Source: Diploscapter coronatus (lineage: Eukaryota > Nematoda > Chromadorea > Rhabditida > Rhabditidae). From it: a stretch of DNA of 64,000 bases. Location of the stretch: assembly GCA_964036155.1 (NCBI GenBank), contig OZ038423.1:37277249-37341248 (forward strand), in the 5' to 3' direction. Below are positions 1 to 12,131 of this stretch, piece after piece; position 1 is the first letter of the stretch, and the number at the start of each line of letters is the position of its first letter. Made by a program: the position numbers and the translations under genes. The notes beneath the pieces are model-generated. The model saw only the letters and a list, made by a program, of their open reading frames with translations, did no database searches and was not told where the DNA came from.

Positions 1-2
1 TG

Positions 3-122
3 CGTTATCCGCATTTAGATTTAGATAGCCACGAAGAGGGCGAATGCGCATATGCACTTCGAACGAAGAGGGAAATTAGGGAACTAATAATGGAAGCAGA
101 AGAAGCAGATGCAGACGAATGA
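3..122 (+). CDS. C-terminal end of an unidentified acidic protein (partial)
   Basis: An open frame runs in from the left edge and stops at TGA (120-122), giving 39 residues. The residues are charged and helical-looking: a KREIRELI stretch followed by the acidic tail EEADADE. That composition is unlike the noncoding sequence around it, so this is probably the last coding exon of a gene whose body lies to the left. The true exon start may be upstream of the window or inside this stretch. I recognise no family. The frame could be chance, but the ordered alternation of basic and acidic residues before the stop argues for real coding. Confidence 0.5.
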   Translation, partial: RYPHLDLDSHEEGECAYALRTKREIRELIMEAEEADADE

Positions 123-842
123 TTATCTTTGGACTTCGACATTCTAGTTCATGACTAAGATTCTACAATGCGACTATCTTTTTCTTCCCCAAAATGAAAA
201 TGTTGCAGATCATTTCGTTTTTTTCAGATGGTTCCTTGTGCCGTTTTCAATGATTTTACTTTTATTTATCGTACATCTACTCTTTAGTAATTTCCATGAG
301 TGTTTCCGACGCTATAACTTCAAGGGGAGTAAGAAAAAGTACGACGATCTATATATGGTTGGATGCAGAATTTTCCGGAGGTGTGCAACGTAAAAAAAAC
401 CCCAATCGATTCTTGGACCAAGAAATGGATCTTTTACACAAAAAAATTATTTATTTACTTAACGAAGGTATGAAAAAGAGAAGGAAGGGAAGGAGAAAGA
501 GTGGGTGGATGGAGTGGTGGTTCGTCTACAGATCATGGCGGGTGTTCACGACTGAATTTAGCTATGATAATGCAATCATAGCTCAAAAGTCTTTTTGGAA
601 AGATTATCCACTGAAACGTTTAATGATAAAATCCATCTTTTTGATGGGTAAATGACAAAAAAACTGGTGGAAAAGGATAATCAAGCACAGGAAATCTGAA
701 TCTGAAGTTTATTTTCACTTTTGGACTACACAATTGTAGGTATTTACAATATGAACAGAGCACGCTTGCTATTTTTACAGAATTTGATTGGCAAATGACT
801 GATTGATAAAGTGTGGTAAAGTAGGATAACCGAGTACGGAGC
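123..842. other. Gene-free stretch before the lectin duplication
   Basis: About 720 bases with no recognisable exon chain on either strand. A short minus-strand frame (620-958) and two plus-strand frames (151-655) overlap one another and show no family motif or splice support. It probably contains the 3' UTR of the gene ending at 122 and ordinary intergenic sequence. Confidence 0.4.
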
Positions 843-1332
843 GAACTCGATTTACGTGATATCAGCTGCATATGCCACTTTAGCTCTTCCATTCTCGTTC
901 CTAAAGCTAAATCTTCAATAAAAATCGAATCGATGCGAAAAAGCCAGGTATCAGCCAAGGACTAATGTGGGCGGCGTCAACGTCCTTGGGTATGTATTTA
1001 ATCCTAGAGTGCGAATTCGTTCATTATTTTTCTTATCTTTCCATCAATCGTATTTATTTTGAATAACCAAAGCTGGGACGTAGGTTACTATCAAATAGTG
1101 ATGGGCGCAACTTCGTCTTCGAAGATTTTGAAATCCAAGACTTCGAACATGTCTTCTTTATAAAATTTTTTTTTTTTAATTTGTGCCTTCTCACATATCT
1201 GCTATCAGAAATTTCCTTTTCATGGATCTTGATATCTCCATAGGAAAACTATAAGAAATTTATCTCGAAACTACAAATTGTCAAAGATTCGAAGAATAAA
1301 TCATCGACTTTTAGGTCACAATATTGTCAACA

Positions 1333-4300
1333 ATGATGAACTTCGTAATTCTTCTGGTTCTTTTCAAATGGTCAAATGCTTGTCTGACAACACCGGACAT
1401 GGACCTGCCTCCTGTTCAGCCCACCACTTACACAGGTAAATTATCACTGCGTATTAAATGAATTTGCTACTTTTGAAAAGATCAGCTAAATACGGCTTTT
1501 CCAAATTTTGTCTCTTCGCAATGAATGTGAAATGACCTTATAATTCAATCTGGTCTAGGTTTTTGGCAAGTCGGCCATCACATTGTTCTGTAAAATCTCA
1601 TAATCGTCGGTTCAGGCCACCGACATTAAAGCCTAAAGTAAAGTATGAAATTAAGCAAGCTCAACAACAATAGATATAGATACGACTGTGTCCACTCCTT
1701 CGATGACAACGACTTGCATGACACCTGGTTGTACTTCGTCCACAACAACAACTACGACCACATCCAGTTCATCCACAACGAGCACATCCACTACAACAAC
1801 AACAACATCAACTACTACTACTACAACCGATCCCTGTTTCGCAAATTCAGCTCCATTAGCTGAATGTGGTAAGTCTTAACTATTCTTCAAACCAACCATT
1901 TTGTTATCACTTCAAGAGGAAATCTATTGCGCGAGTCCATAAATTTCATGAGTCTTTTTCGGAGGAATCATTGTTTTCTGGAAAAAAAAAACTATTGCAT
2001 ATATTCCGAGAGCATATTCATTCATTAAATTCGATTAAAATTCATATATCAAATTTGTAAGAATAGTGTGTGAATTACAAAGAAAGCGTTATCACTTCTT
2101 TTCAACCGAACTTAGCTATCGACATCAAATTTACATGAATAAACGATCAAATAGTTTTTTCAAAAAAATAGTATCATTTTACTCTTCCTCAATAATAATG
2201 AATTATGATTAAAGAATAAAGGAAAATGCCTTCTTCTTCAAGCAAAAAACGTTTCTCAAATCTAAATTCAACAATTTCAGATGCACAATGTCCTGGTGGC
2301 TGGCAATTTTTTAACGGCAAATGCTATCGGGTAATCGTTGAATATCATTTTCGTTTTAATTTCGTTTTGTGAATAGCAAGAATTTTACAGGTTGTTGAAA
2401 ATGCTTTCAATTGGAATTCAGCAGCTGCTGACTGCATGGGATTATGCCCCTCAGGAATGTGTCATCTACCAAGGCTTTACAGTCAACAGCAAGGCCTAGA
2501 CTTAGCGGATTATAGTAAGGAATTTATGAGAATTTATTAATGTATAAACTAATTTGGAACATTCGGTTTCTAATTGCGTTTCGTTCATTTTTCGGCATTA
2601 ATAAGACTACTCACAAACGAAGCTAATGGTTAGAGAGGCCAAATCAGTTTTCAACATTGATTTTAACGTTTAAATTTGGTACCAGTCTGATCATCGAAGT
2701 CATGCTGATCTCAACACTTTAGATCTCCGAAAACGATCTATCCTAAGTAAAGCTATGACCATCTTTGTAAAGCGAACCTTTCCTGCTGTAGCCTTCCGGA
2801 ATTTTTCAGACAATAAACTCAGTCTACTATTTATTAAAAGATGTAATTTAACCTAAAACTCATCCAAATTATGTCGAAACGGGCCAAAATTTCTTACTAG
2901 CTAAATTTTATCCAAAATTAAACAGGACAATTAAAATCATCGATTGATTTTTTCTTTTTTCAGTGGATATGTTAGGCTATGACCCCCGAGTTTGGATTGA
3001 TGCACATAAAATCGCAGGCGATCCCACTGTGAGTCATCATTCTACTTATAGACAATTTTGAAAAATAGAACGATAGAAAAATACGAAAATAGTAAAGGGT
3101 TAGGGGAGCGGGAGAGTAGGCTAGAGCATCTTTTACCATATTATTTCGTATGTTCCTATGATTTATCGTTCTACATTTCCAGGTTGTCTACTATCATTAG
3201 TTCAAAGATATTTGCTTTCATACTTTTCACCGCTCTGTATTTTTATCTATAAAAATTTAGCGTCTAGAAGACAGTGCTAACCAGGAATATGGATGCATCC
3301 TTTGGGATAGTCCCTTGTAAGTAAAAAAAGTTTCTCTTTAGCCACGGTTTTAATTCGATAATTGAATCACAAACCTATAACAAAAGTACCCTCGACTCTT
3401 AGAGATTTGGATTGGAACAGTGGGCATGGCTCGTGTTGAAGCCGCGAATGTTAAGACTTGGTCGAGATTCTCCTATGATGATCGCGACGAATCTCGAACA
3501 TTCGCGTGCATTAGTACAAGTTATGACCACTCATAAATCTAGGTCTCGAATACATAAAAGAGAATAAGATATAATGAATGATTGAACTTTCAACTAGTCG
3601 ATAATTATTAATTATATTTAGGGAGCCGAGTAAGAAATTTAGTTAATTGCAACGGAAGAAGAATTTGATTTTCATAAATGCACAGATATCGCAATACCAA
3701 ATCTCCACATTTTATAGTAGTGCGTTTATGAAAATCAGTTCTTCAATTTCCCGATGCGCTTTACTAAATTCCTTCAGGTAACAACCCTGGAGACAATTGT
3801 GTTCGTGTGAGTCATTTTTTAATCCATTTAAATGTTTATCTTTTATAAAAAAAATATACCGTTGCACAGAAATGAATTAACTTGTATCGAGTGGATAATT
3901 TTCGAAGATCTAAAAATTATTGTCTTGTTGAGAGCTTGTAATAATGTTATTTTGATGAATTACCGTGATCACCTATTTCCTAAAATTTACTTGACTTCTC
4001 TACTTATAAAAGAGATTTTGAAGTTGACTTAGATAGGAAAAATGAATTAAATGTCGTTAAATACAAAAATTAATAACAATCAAGATATATGTTTTATAAT
4101 GAATATTTTAGATAACGGTTAATGGGTTATGGAACGACTTTCCTGTAAGATTAAGTTTAATCTGTGAAAATACGAATACCGTAAATTCTCTAATAGAACC
4201 TTTTTTTATTTTTGAGAGGTTGAAAATTAAAAACTCCAAGGTATCTATTACAGGTTTTACAATATGAAATATTTTAGTTAAAAATAACAAGAGAAATGGA

Positions 4301-4530
4301 AAGCAAGAGAAAATATGTATGATCAGATTTGGGAAGATTTGACCCGATATTAGATTCGGTTAAATTCTTAAGGAAATATCATTTTTGATTATTAAAGACA
4401 CATGAAAATAGTCCAGAAACTATCATGCACCCTATAAAAATTTCCTAAAATCATATTCAATATTTAGTGCGACTTTGACTTCTTTTACTATGCCTGCGAA
4501 ACGGACGAACGGCTTTCCGTGACATGTTGA
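1333..4530 (+). CDS. Secreted C-type lectin A (Thr-rich linker plus C-type lectin domain)
   Basis: Predicted secreted carbohydrate-binding protein of 239 aa. Exons: 1333-1435, 1680-1868, 2281-2330, 2391-2514, 2964-3028, 3261-3316, 3622-3629, 3778-3806, 4112-4144, 4468-4530; all splice phases agree. Residues 1-17 form a hydrophobic signal peptide (start MMNFVILLVLF). Residues about 35-90 are a Thr/Ser-rich, probably O-glycosylated linker with two cysteines. The lectin domain runs from CPGG (about 100) to YACE (about 227-230), with EPS at 197-199, NNPGDNCV following, and WND at 215-217. EPS and WND occupy the calcium and sugar positions of the family (classically EPN or QPD, plus WND). Binding may therefore be calcium-dependent; specificity cannot be stated. 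The exon 2 acceptor (after GATATAG) has a poor pyrimidine tract and was chosen because copy B shares it. Function is probably immune or surface-related, by family analogy only. Confidence 0.9.
3622..3629 (+). other. 8-nt microexon encoding the EP of the lectin EPS motif (copy A)
   Basis: The eight bases GGAGCCGA lie between acceptor ATATTTAG and donor GTAAGA. Exon 6 ends in phase 2 (TT) and exon 8 needs two bases to complete a codon. The microexon supplies exactly 1+3+3+1 bases and reads L-E-P-S into NNPGDNC. Skipping it would change frame (8 is not a multiple of 3). The same exon with the same flanks is present in copy B at 11158-11165. Confidence 0.85.
3658..3744. repeat. Long hairpin in lectin A intron 7
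   Basis: Arms 3658-3683 and 3720-3744 are inverted repeats of about 25 bp (TGATTTTCATAAATGCAC against its near-exact complement) around a loop of about 36 nt. It lies between the 8-nt and 29-nt exons. Possible roles are bringing these tiny exons together, a small-RNA precursor, or a foldback relic. No coding potential is seen. Confidence 0.75.
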
Positions 4531-4980
4531 CTATCCTTATCTGATATTTCATTTTTCAAATCAAAACTTGTAAATAATAAATATTTATTTTTATCAAAAA
4601 GTATGAATGACAACAAATCAAAAGCTATGGTTCACTAATAAAGTTGCTTAACACTCTTCAGAGGAGCCTGATCAATTTGATTCTTATTTCTTGGACGAGT
4701 ATCGACAGGTGAAGCTGGGCATGCATGCTTTGCTTTCTTGAAACTAAAACTGCAGATGAATAACTAAATGGGAATTATAGTATTTCGCAAAGAGAACTAA
4801 ACTTGAAATGTCTTATTCATGCACGTGTAACACATTCCTATTGTCACTTAAATTTGATTCAAACTCTTCATTGAAGTGTGTTTTGATGACATGCAATTAT
4901 TCATAGGAGCTACACAGATTTGAACCTAATGCTCAGGACGAATGTCTCAAATTTAAATTGATTTTCTTCGTAATGATGAG

Positions 4981-7900
4981 TTGATATTCTTCCAAGGCGT
5001 TGGATAAATTCTATCTCTGAATTCAGAGCGCATTTCGACAAACGAAACTGGTAACGAATTAGTGCTCAGCTGCGTCGGTTTAGGACCGAAGAGGAATGAT
5101 GAAGCTAAAACTAAAGATAAGTAAAAAAGTTTTTTTTACCTTCGGACGAGTGTCAAATCTTCAAAACTCCCGACTTTGACCCCACTTTAAAGAACGGGAT
5201 CTGGTCTCCCCATTTTTGTGATTAGGATCCATAGGGGTATCCACCCATATGGGTTTGGTTCAGATCTGGGACACTTTTGTAATTGTCCGGACCTCCTTTG
5301 AAAGTTGCTCCGTTTATTCGTAGAATGACTCCTTAACATATATCGAACAAATCGAGATTGTAATTTAATATAAGTAGAGAACGCAAGCTCCGTCTTTTTC
5401 GTGAAGACAAAAATCTAGAAATTTTATGAAGCAATCTTATATTTACTTTTTCTAATTATTAGATATGCTAGTAGAGAACATTTTTGCTTCTGAACATGCT
5501 CACGAAACATGACGCGAGTCTGTCAAATCGTACAGTGATACAGTGAATCTTCTTCATTTCTCCTCATCGACTAAAGATGTATTTTGCCTTCTTTATAGTT
5601 TGGTAAGAGAAAAATATAAAGTGTTCAGATACAGTCAGATATAAACGGATTTATGAAATCCCCTATAAACAATGTGCTTAAATGCGAATTTACGTCCAAT
5701 TTGTGACGCTATGCGGCCAAGTGCAGAGTGGGGGATGGCTTTTGCTCATAAGTATGAAAGAAAGTATTTATCATTTATCAATCGGAATAACTTTGGAAAA
5801 CTCGAAAACAAAACGCCCTATAAAGTATTGCTCTTTGAAATCTCCTTTCTCTTTCGTATGCAAAAACAGGGTGCAGTTAGTTTTTGACGAAAAATTGCCT
5901 GCAAAGAGTGAACCTCACATCGTCGCTTTCAGACATCCGCATCTCGGATTAGACTGATCCATCTTTCAAACGATTTTCTGTACCGGAATCCCAAAGAAAC
6001 TCTTTCATTCAGTTAAGGGTTATGACTTTGTCTTCACATTCGGAAAATCATTTGCGCCCTTCAAATATAAGAAAAAATCCCTCCAATTTGGCATTCATCC
6101 TAAAGCATTCAACTAGCCTGCGATATCGACCTTTATTGTTCTGGTTCTGGTTCATTTTTCTTTCCTTCATTAGCCGGTGGATTTTTCTCCTTCTCATAGC
6201 CAGACTGTCTCTAACCGGACGTCGATGCCCTCTCGTCACCATGATATGCTGAAGTACAGTGAAATAAATCTGGCTGAGATAAACCTTGTGAAGAGGCATG
6301 CAGACAAAGTCTCTCACTGTTTCTTATTTTTTCTTCTATAAACCTCTCCCCAATCGGTCATCTAATGATGGCTTCCATTCTGATAGCCGATAAAGAAACC
6401 CTCGTTGATGTCTTTCCGTCTCTTTTCTCAATGCTCTCTAACTGGCATTGCGCGTCTGCATCACTTTCACTGCGAAGAAGGCGTCTGCTTTGGTGATCTC
6501 TGACCGCGTTATGACAATGATCAAGTCTTCTTCATTCTCACATTTTAAAATGCTATTTATGCGGTGTTGAGAGACATTACGGAAGAAATGGAGGTGAAAG
6601 AAACCATTCCATTGATAGAGAGATTCTTTGTCAGCTTGAAGAAGAGGTGATATAATTGCAGAAATAGAAGGGGTAAGAAGAGAGGTGAATAAAATCAGCG
6701 CTGGCTGGAAGCGAAGTTCCGAATTACGACTTTTTCTTTATAGCACGAGCTCTTCTTTTCTGCGCTCTCTCCTCAGAATTCAGTGTAGGTGAACAGAAAG
6801 AGTGAGAAATAGAAGATGAGCATGTAAGAAAAAGAAAGACGCCAGACTCTCAATTCCGGTCAGCTCTGAATAAAATGCTAAGCGGCTGATTGTGAGAAGT
6901 CATATTCTGGTTGTGCTGAAGAACGAACTGACTATTCTTCAAATACCGTAAAACCCATGATAGAAGTCCACCCTCAAATACCAAAACGATAAATATATAC
7001 ATTGCCCAACTCAAATCATCTCAAGAAGTATTTTATGATATTCTTTAGAGAGTTTGAAGTGGGTTTAGTTTCAATTTGAAGTGACTACGATCATTAGATG
7101 GTCAGTTATGGTGGTTTGAAAAATTTCATTTTTGTTCAAAAATAGGAGGACACCCCCTTCACAATTAGAGAGAATGCGATAATCATTCTTTAGCTTAGAA
7201 TATCTATTATTGTTTTCATTTTTCTTATTTACTATTGAAATAAATTTGAAAGTTATTAGAGGTACGATTTTTCACTTTTTTCACGATTATTAGAAAAAAA
7301 ACTAGCAAACAGTCTAGAAGCAGCAAGAAAAAGTATTTAGGGATTATAGAGAGATAGTGAGAGAAGTAGAAGGGAGATGAGAGTTTTTTCTTCTATTTCC
7401 TCCAAAATTCCCACTCTCTCACTATTCCTTTCGAAGTCCATCGCCGTAACTGCTTCTGGTGACTTTGTCAGCAGCTGATAATGCTTTGCCAGAGACAAAG
7501 ATGGCCGATCAAAAACAGGTGAAGCCAAAGATATTCAGTTCTTATCCGTTAGAAGAAGAAATAGCGTTGAATTAAGAGAGAGTTATTGCCTTATTCTCAT
7601 ACATCTCAAATAATTGAATTTCTCTCAGAGTCGGAATGAAACTGCGATGATATTGTTCAATTTCTTGATTTCGTCAGAGGTGGCCATAAGAGAGAGAGAC
7701 AGATTAATCAGACCGACAGACAGGTTCTTCTGACAGATAGGGAAGAGAGACTGTCCTATCAGTTAGAGAAAAAAAAGATGAAATAGTAGAGGATATGAAG
7801 AGATTTTCTTTTTATTCTTTGTCTGTATCTCTCCTCCTATACGGCTTTCATATCTTCCTAAATATATCGTCGTCGATTACCCCCGATGCCTATTTGAAAA

Positions 7901-8402
7901 GGAGATACGCTCATAAAACAATCAATAAATCCATAAACATGTCTAAAAGACTAATGAGAAATTGAATCAGTACAGAAGAAAATTTGCATAAAAATACATG
8001 CTGTAATTGACTAGAGTAGGAGCCAACTCAAATCTGCCATAAATGAATTATCCGAATTGAGCGTTCGAACTCCGAACTACTTAGGAAAGTTTGCCCTCGG
8101 TGAGTGCATTTTCCAAAAAGTATGTACTATGTAAGAAGAAAATTGGAAGAACTCTTGAAATTATGATTTGTATTTAGAATGCACTAACAATAAGATAGGA
8201 AAGACATTTTCAGCTGGACATCTCTTGATTGAACCTCTAAATAAATACCCTGTCCTAAGTCTAGAGTTTAGGAATTTGAAATTTTTAGAGAAAATTTTAT
8301 TTAACTCACCCTTGTGATGACAACTGGCGAATTGATGGTAAATACATCTAAGATGATAATCGTCAGAATCTTTCATCCTTTTCTCTTTTTTCCAAGTTAG
8401 TC
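4981..8402. other. Intergenic spacer between the two lectin blocks
   Basis: About 3.4 kb with no exon chain I can support. Short frames (for example 5672-5957, 6022-6317 on both strands, 7337-7528 minus) lack family motifs and supporting splice sites. The stretch 6600-7850 is rich in GA/TC runs such as GAGAGAGAGAC near 7690. No tRNA, rRNA or mobile-element end was recognised. Confidence 0.5.
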
Positions 8403-8880
8403 AAACTCGATTTGCATGATATCAGCTGCGCTTTAGCCTTTCTATTCTCATTCCTCAAGCTAAATCTTCAATAAAAATCGAACCATGCGAAGAAGAAAGC
8501 CAGGTATCAGCCAAGGGCTAGTGTGGGCGGCGTCAAGATCCTTGGGTATATATTTAATCCCAAAGTGGAATTCATTCATTACTTTTCTTATATCTTTCGA
8601 TTATCCGTACTTATTTTGAATAACCAAAGCTGGAACGTAGCTTATTATCAAACAGTGGTGGGCGCAGCTTCGTCTTCGAAGATTTTAAATCCAAGACTTC
8701 GAACCTTTCTTCATTGTTAAATTTTAAAAATTTGTGACTTCTCACACATCTGCTATCAGAGATTTCCTTTTCATAGGTCTTGATATCTTTAGGAAAATTA
8801 TAAGAATTTATCTCAAAGTCACAACTTGCCAAAAATTCAAAGAATAAATCATCGACTTTTAGGTCACAATATTGTCAACA

Positions 8881-11800
8881 ATGATGAACTTCGTAATTCT
8901 TCTGGTTCTCTTCAAATGGTCAAATGCTTGTCTGACAACACCGGACATGGACTTGCCTCCTGTTCAGCCCACCACTTACGCAGGTAAATTATCACTGCGT
9001 ATTAAATGAATTTGCTACTTTTGAAAAGGTCAGCTACATATGGCTTTTCCAAATTTTGTCTCTTCGCTATGAATGTGAAATGACCTTATAATTCAACCTG
9101 GTCTAGGTTTTTTTGGCAAGTCAGCCATCACATTGTTTTGTAAAATCTCATAATCGTCGGTTCAGGCTACCGACATTAAAGTCTAAAGTGAAACATAAAA
9201 TTAAGCAAGCTCAACAATAATGGATATAGATACGACAGTGTCCACTCCTTCGATGACGACGACTTGCATGACACCTGGTTGTACTTCGTCCACAACAACA
9301 ACTACGACCACATCCAGTTCATCCACAACGAGCACATCCACTACAACAACAACAACAACATCAACTACTACTACTACAACCGATCCCTGTTTCGCAAATT
9401 CAGCTCCATTAGCTGAATGTGGTAAGTCTTAACAACTTTTCAAACCAACTATTTTATTATCAACTCAAGAGGAAATCTATTGTCCGAGTTCATAAATTTC
9501 ATGGACTATTTTCGAGAAATCATTGGTTTCCGGAAAAACTACTGTATATGTTCCGAGAACATATTCATTAATTAAATTCGATTCAAATTCATACATCAAA
9601 TTTGTAAGAATAGTGCGTGAATTACAAAGAAAGCGTTATCGCTTCTTTTCAACCGAATTTAGCTATCAATATCAAATTTACATGAATAAACGACCAAATC
9701 GTTTTTCAAAAATAGCATCATCTTACTCTTCCTCAATGATAATTCATTGTGATTAAAGAATAAAGGAAGATGCCTTCTTCTTCAAGCAAAAACGTTTTTC
9801 AAATCTAAATTCAACCATTTCAGCTGCACAATGCCCTGGTGGCTTTAGTTTTGTCAACGGTAAATGCTATCAGGTGATCACTGAATATCATTTTCGTTTT
9901 AATTTCGTTTTGTGAATAGCAAGGATTTTACAGGTTATTGAAAATGCTTTCAATTGGGATTCAGCAGCTGCTGACTGCATGGGATTATGCCCAATGTGTC
10001 ATCTACCAAGGCTTTACAGTCAACAGCAAGGCCTAGACTTAGCGGATTATAGTAAGGAATTTATGAGAATTTATTAATGTATAAATTACTTTGGAGCATT
10101 CGATTTCTAAATTGCGTCTTTTCATTTTGCGGCATTAATGCTACTTACAAAGGAAGCTAATGGTTAGAGAGGCCAAATCAGTTTTCAACATTGATTTTAA
10201 CGTTTAAATTTGATGTCAGTCTGATCATCAGAGTCATGTTGATCTCAAAACTTTTTAGATCTCCGAAAACGATCTATCCTAAGTAAAGCTATGACCATCT
10301 TTGTAAAGCGAACCTTTCCTGCTGTAGCCTTCCTGAATTTTTCAGACAATAAACTCACAATCAGTCTGCTATTTATTAAAAGATGTAATTTAATGTAAAA
10401 CTCATCCAAATTATGTCAAAACTGGCCAGAATTTCTTACTAGCTAAATTTTATCCAAAATTAAACAGGACAATTAAAATCATCGATTGATTTTCTCTTTT
10501 TTCAGTGGATATGTTAGGCTATGACCCCCGAGTTTGGATTGATGCACATAAAATCGCAGGTGACCCTACTGTGAGTCATCATTCTACTTATAGACAATTT
10601 TGAAAAATAGGACGATAGAAACATACGAAATTAGTAAAGGGTTAGGGAAGGGTAGACTAGAGCATCTTTTACCATATTATTTCGTATGTTCCTATGATTT
10701 ATCGTTTTACATTTCCGGGTTGTCTACTATCATTAGTTCAAAGATATTTGCTTTCATACTTTTCACCGCTCTGTATTTTTATCTATAAAAATTTAGCGTC
10801 TAGAAGACAGTGCTAACCAGGAATATGGATGCATCCTTTGGGATAGTCCCTTGTAAGTAAAAAAAGTTTCTCTTTAACCACGGTTTTAATTCGATAATTG
10901 AATCACAAACCTATAACAAAAGTACCCTCGACTCTTAGAGATTTGGATTGGAACAGTGGGCATGGCTCGTGTTGAAGCCGCGAATGTTAAGGCTTGGTCG
11001 AGATTCTCCTATAATGATCGCGACGAATCTCGAACATTCGAGTGCATTAGTACAAGTTATGACCACTCATAAATCTAGGTCTCGAATACATAAAAGAGAA
11101 TAAGATATAATGAATGATTGAATTTTCAACTAATGGATAATTATTAATTATATTTAGGGAGCCGAGTAAGACATTTAGTTAATTGCAACGGAAGAAGAAT
11201 TTGATTTTCATAAATGCACAAATACCGCAATACCAAATCTCCACATTTTATAGTAGTGCGTTTATGAAAATCAGTTCTTCAATTTCCCGATGCGCTTTAC
11301 TAAATTCCTTCAGGTAACAACCCTGGAGACAATTGTGTTCGTGTGAGTCATATTTTAATCCATTTAAATGTTTATCTTTTATAAAAAAATATACCGTTGC
11401 ACAGAAATGAATTAACTTGTATCGAGTGGATAATTTTCGAAGATCTAAAAATTATTGTCTTGTTGAGAGTTTGTAATGTTATTTTGATGAATTACCGTGA
11501 TCACCTATTTCCTAAAATTTACTTGACTTCTCTACTTATAAAAGAGATTTTGAAGTTGACTTAAATCAAAGAAAACCGAATTAAATGTCGTTAAATACAA
11601 AAATTAATAACAATCAAGATATATTTTTTATAATGAATATTTTAGATAACGGTTAATGGGTTATGGAACGACTTTCCTGTAAGATTAAGTTTAATCTGTG
11701 AAAATACGAATACCGTAAATTCTCTAATAGAACCTTTTTTTTTTATTTTTGAGAGGTTGAAAATTAAAAACTCCAAGTATCTATTACAGGTTTTACGGTA

Positions 11801-12076
11801 TGAAATATTTCAGTTAGAAAATAACTAGAAAAATGGAAGGTAAGAGAAAATATGTATGATCAGATTTGAAAGATTTGACCCGATATTAGATTCGTTTAAA
11901 TTCTTAAGGAAATATCATTTTTGATTGTTAAAGGCACATGAAAATAGCTCAGAAACTATCACGCATTCTATAAAAAGTTTCCTAAAATCATATTCAATAT
12001 TTAGTGCACCAATGTTGGTACTCTTCTTCGCTATGCCTGCGAAACGGACGCACGGACTGGCATGACATGCCCTTGA
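8881..12076 (+). CDS. Secreted C-type lectin B (paralogue of lectin A)
   Basis: Predicted secreted lectin of 241 aa with the same ten-exon plan: 8881-8983, 9230-9421, 9824-9873, 9934-10051, 10506-10570, 10797-10852, 11158-11165, 11314-11342, 11646-11678, 12005-12076. Signal peptide, Thr-rich linker (one extra Thr codon from an ACA-repeat change), and a C-type lectin domain with EPS at 196-198 and WND at 214-216. Differences from lectin A are concentrated. Exon 3 reads GGFSFVNGKCYQ instead of GGWQFFNGKCYR, exon 4 lacks two codons (Ser-Gly), and the last exon shares little beyond YACETD and is three codons longer. Exons 6-9 are identical. This suggests specialised ligand or partner surfaces at the domain ends. 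Confidence 0.9.
11158..11165 (+). other. 8-nt microexon encoding the EP of the lectin EPS motif (copy B)
   Basis: Same eight bases, acceptor and donor as 3622-3629. Phases of the neighbouring exons (10797-10852 and 11314-11342) require an exon of this length class to keep the frame. Confidence 0.85.
11194..11280. repeat. Long hairpin in lectin B intron 7
   Basis: Counterpart of 3658-3744. Both arms are identical to copy A, while the loop carries two substitutions. It lies between the microexon and the 29-nt exon, as in copy A. Confidence 0.75.
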
Positions 12077-12131
12077 TTATCCTTCTTATCTGATATCTAA
12101 TTTTTCAAATGAAAACTGTATAAATAATAAA

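Larger units (their letters stand above)
843..4980 (+). repeat. Lectin duplication block, copy A
   Basis: This block of about 4.1 kb matches 8403-12630 almost base for base through upstream sequence, exons, introns and about 450 bases of 3' flank. Similarity starts near the shared AACTCGATTT and fades after the shared GATTTTCTTC. The order is direct, with about 3.4 kb of unrelated sequence between copies. It looks like a recent segmental duplication, or one kept similar by gene conversion. Confidence 0.93.

Noticed and set aside
3405..3536. Plus-strand frame in lectin A (reads ...EIWIGTVGMARVEAANV... to a stop) that looks like the end of a lectin domain
   Set aside because: No acceptor puts it in phase with exon 6. 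Copy B substitutions in it change amino acids, it coincides with an inverted repeat, and the 8-, 29-, 33- and 63-nt exon chain gives a far better lectin ending.
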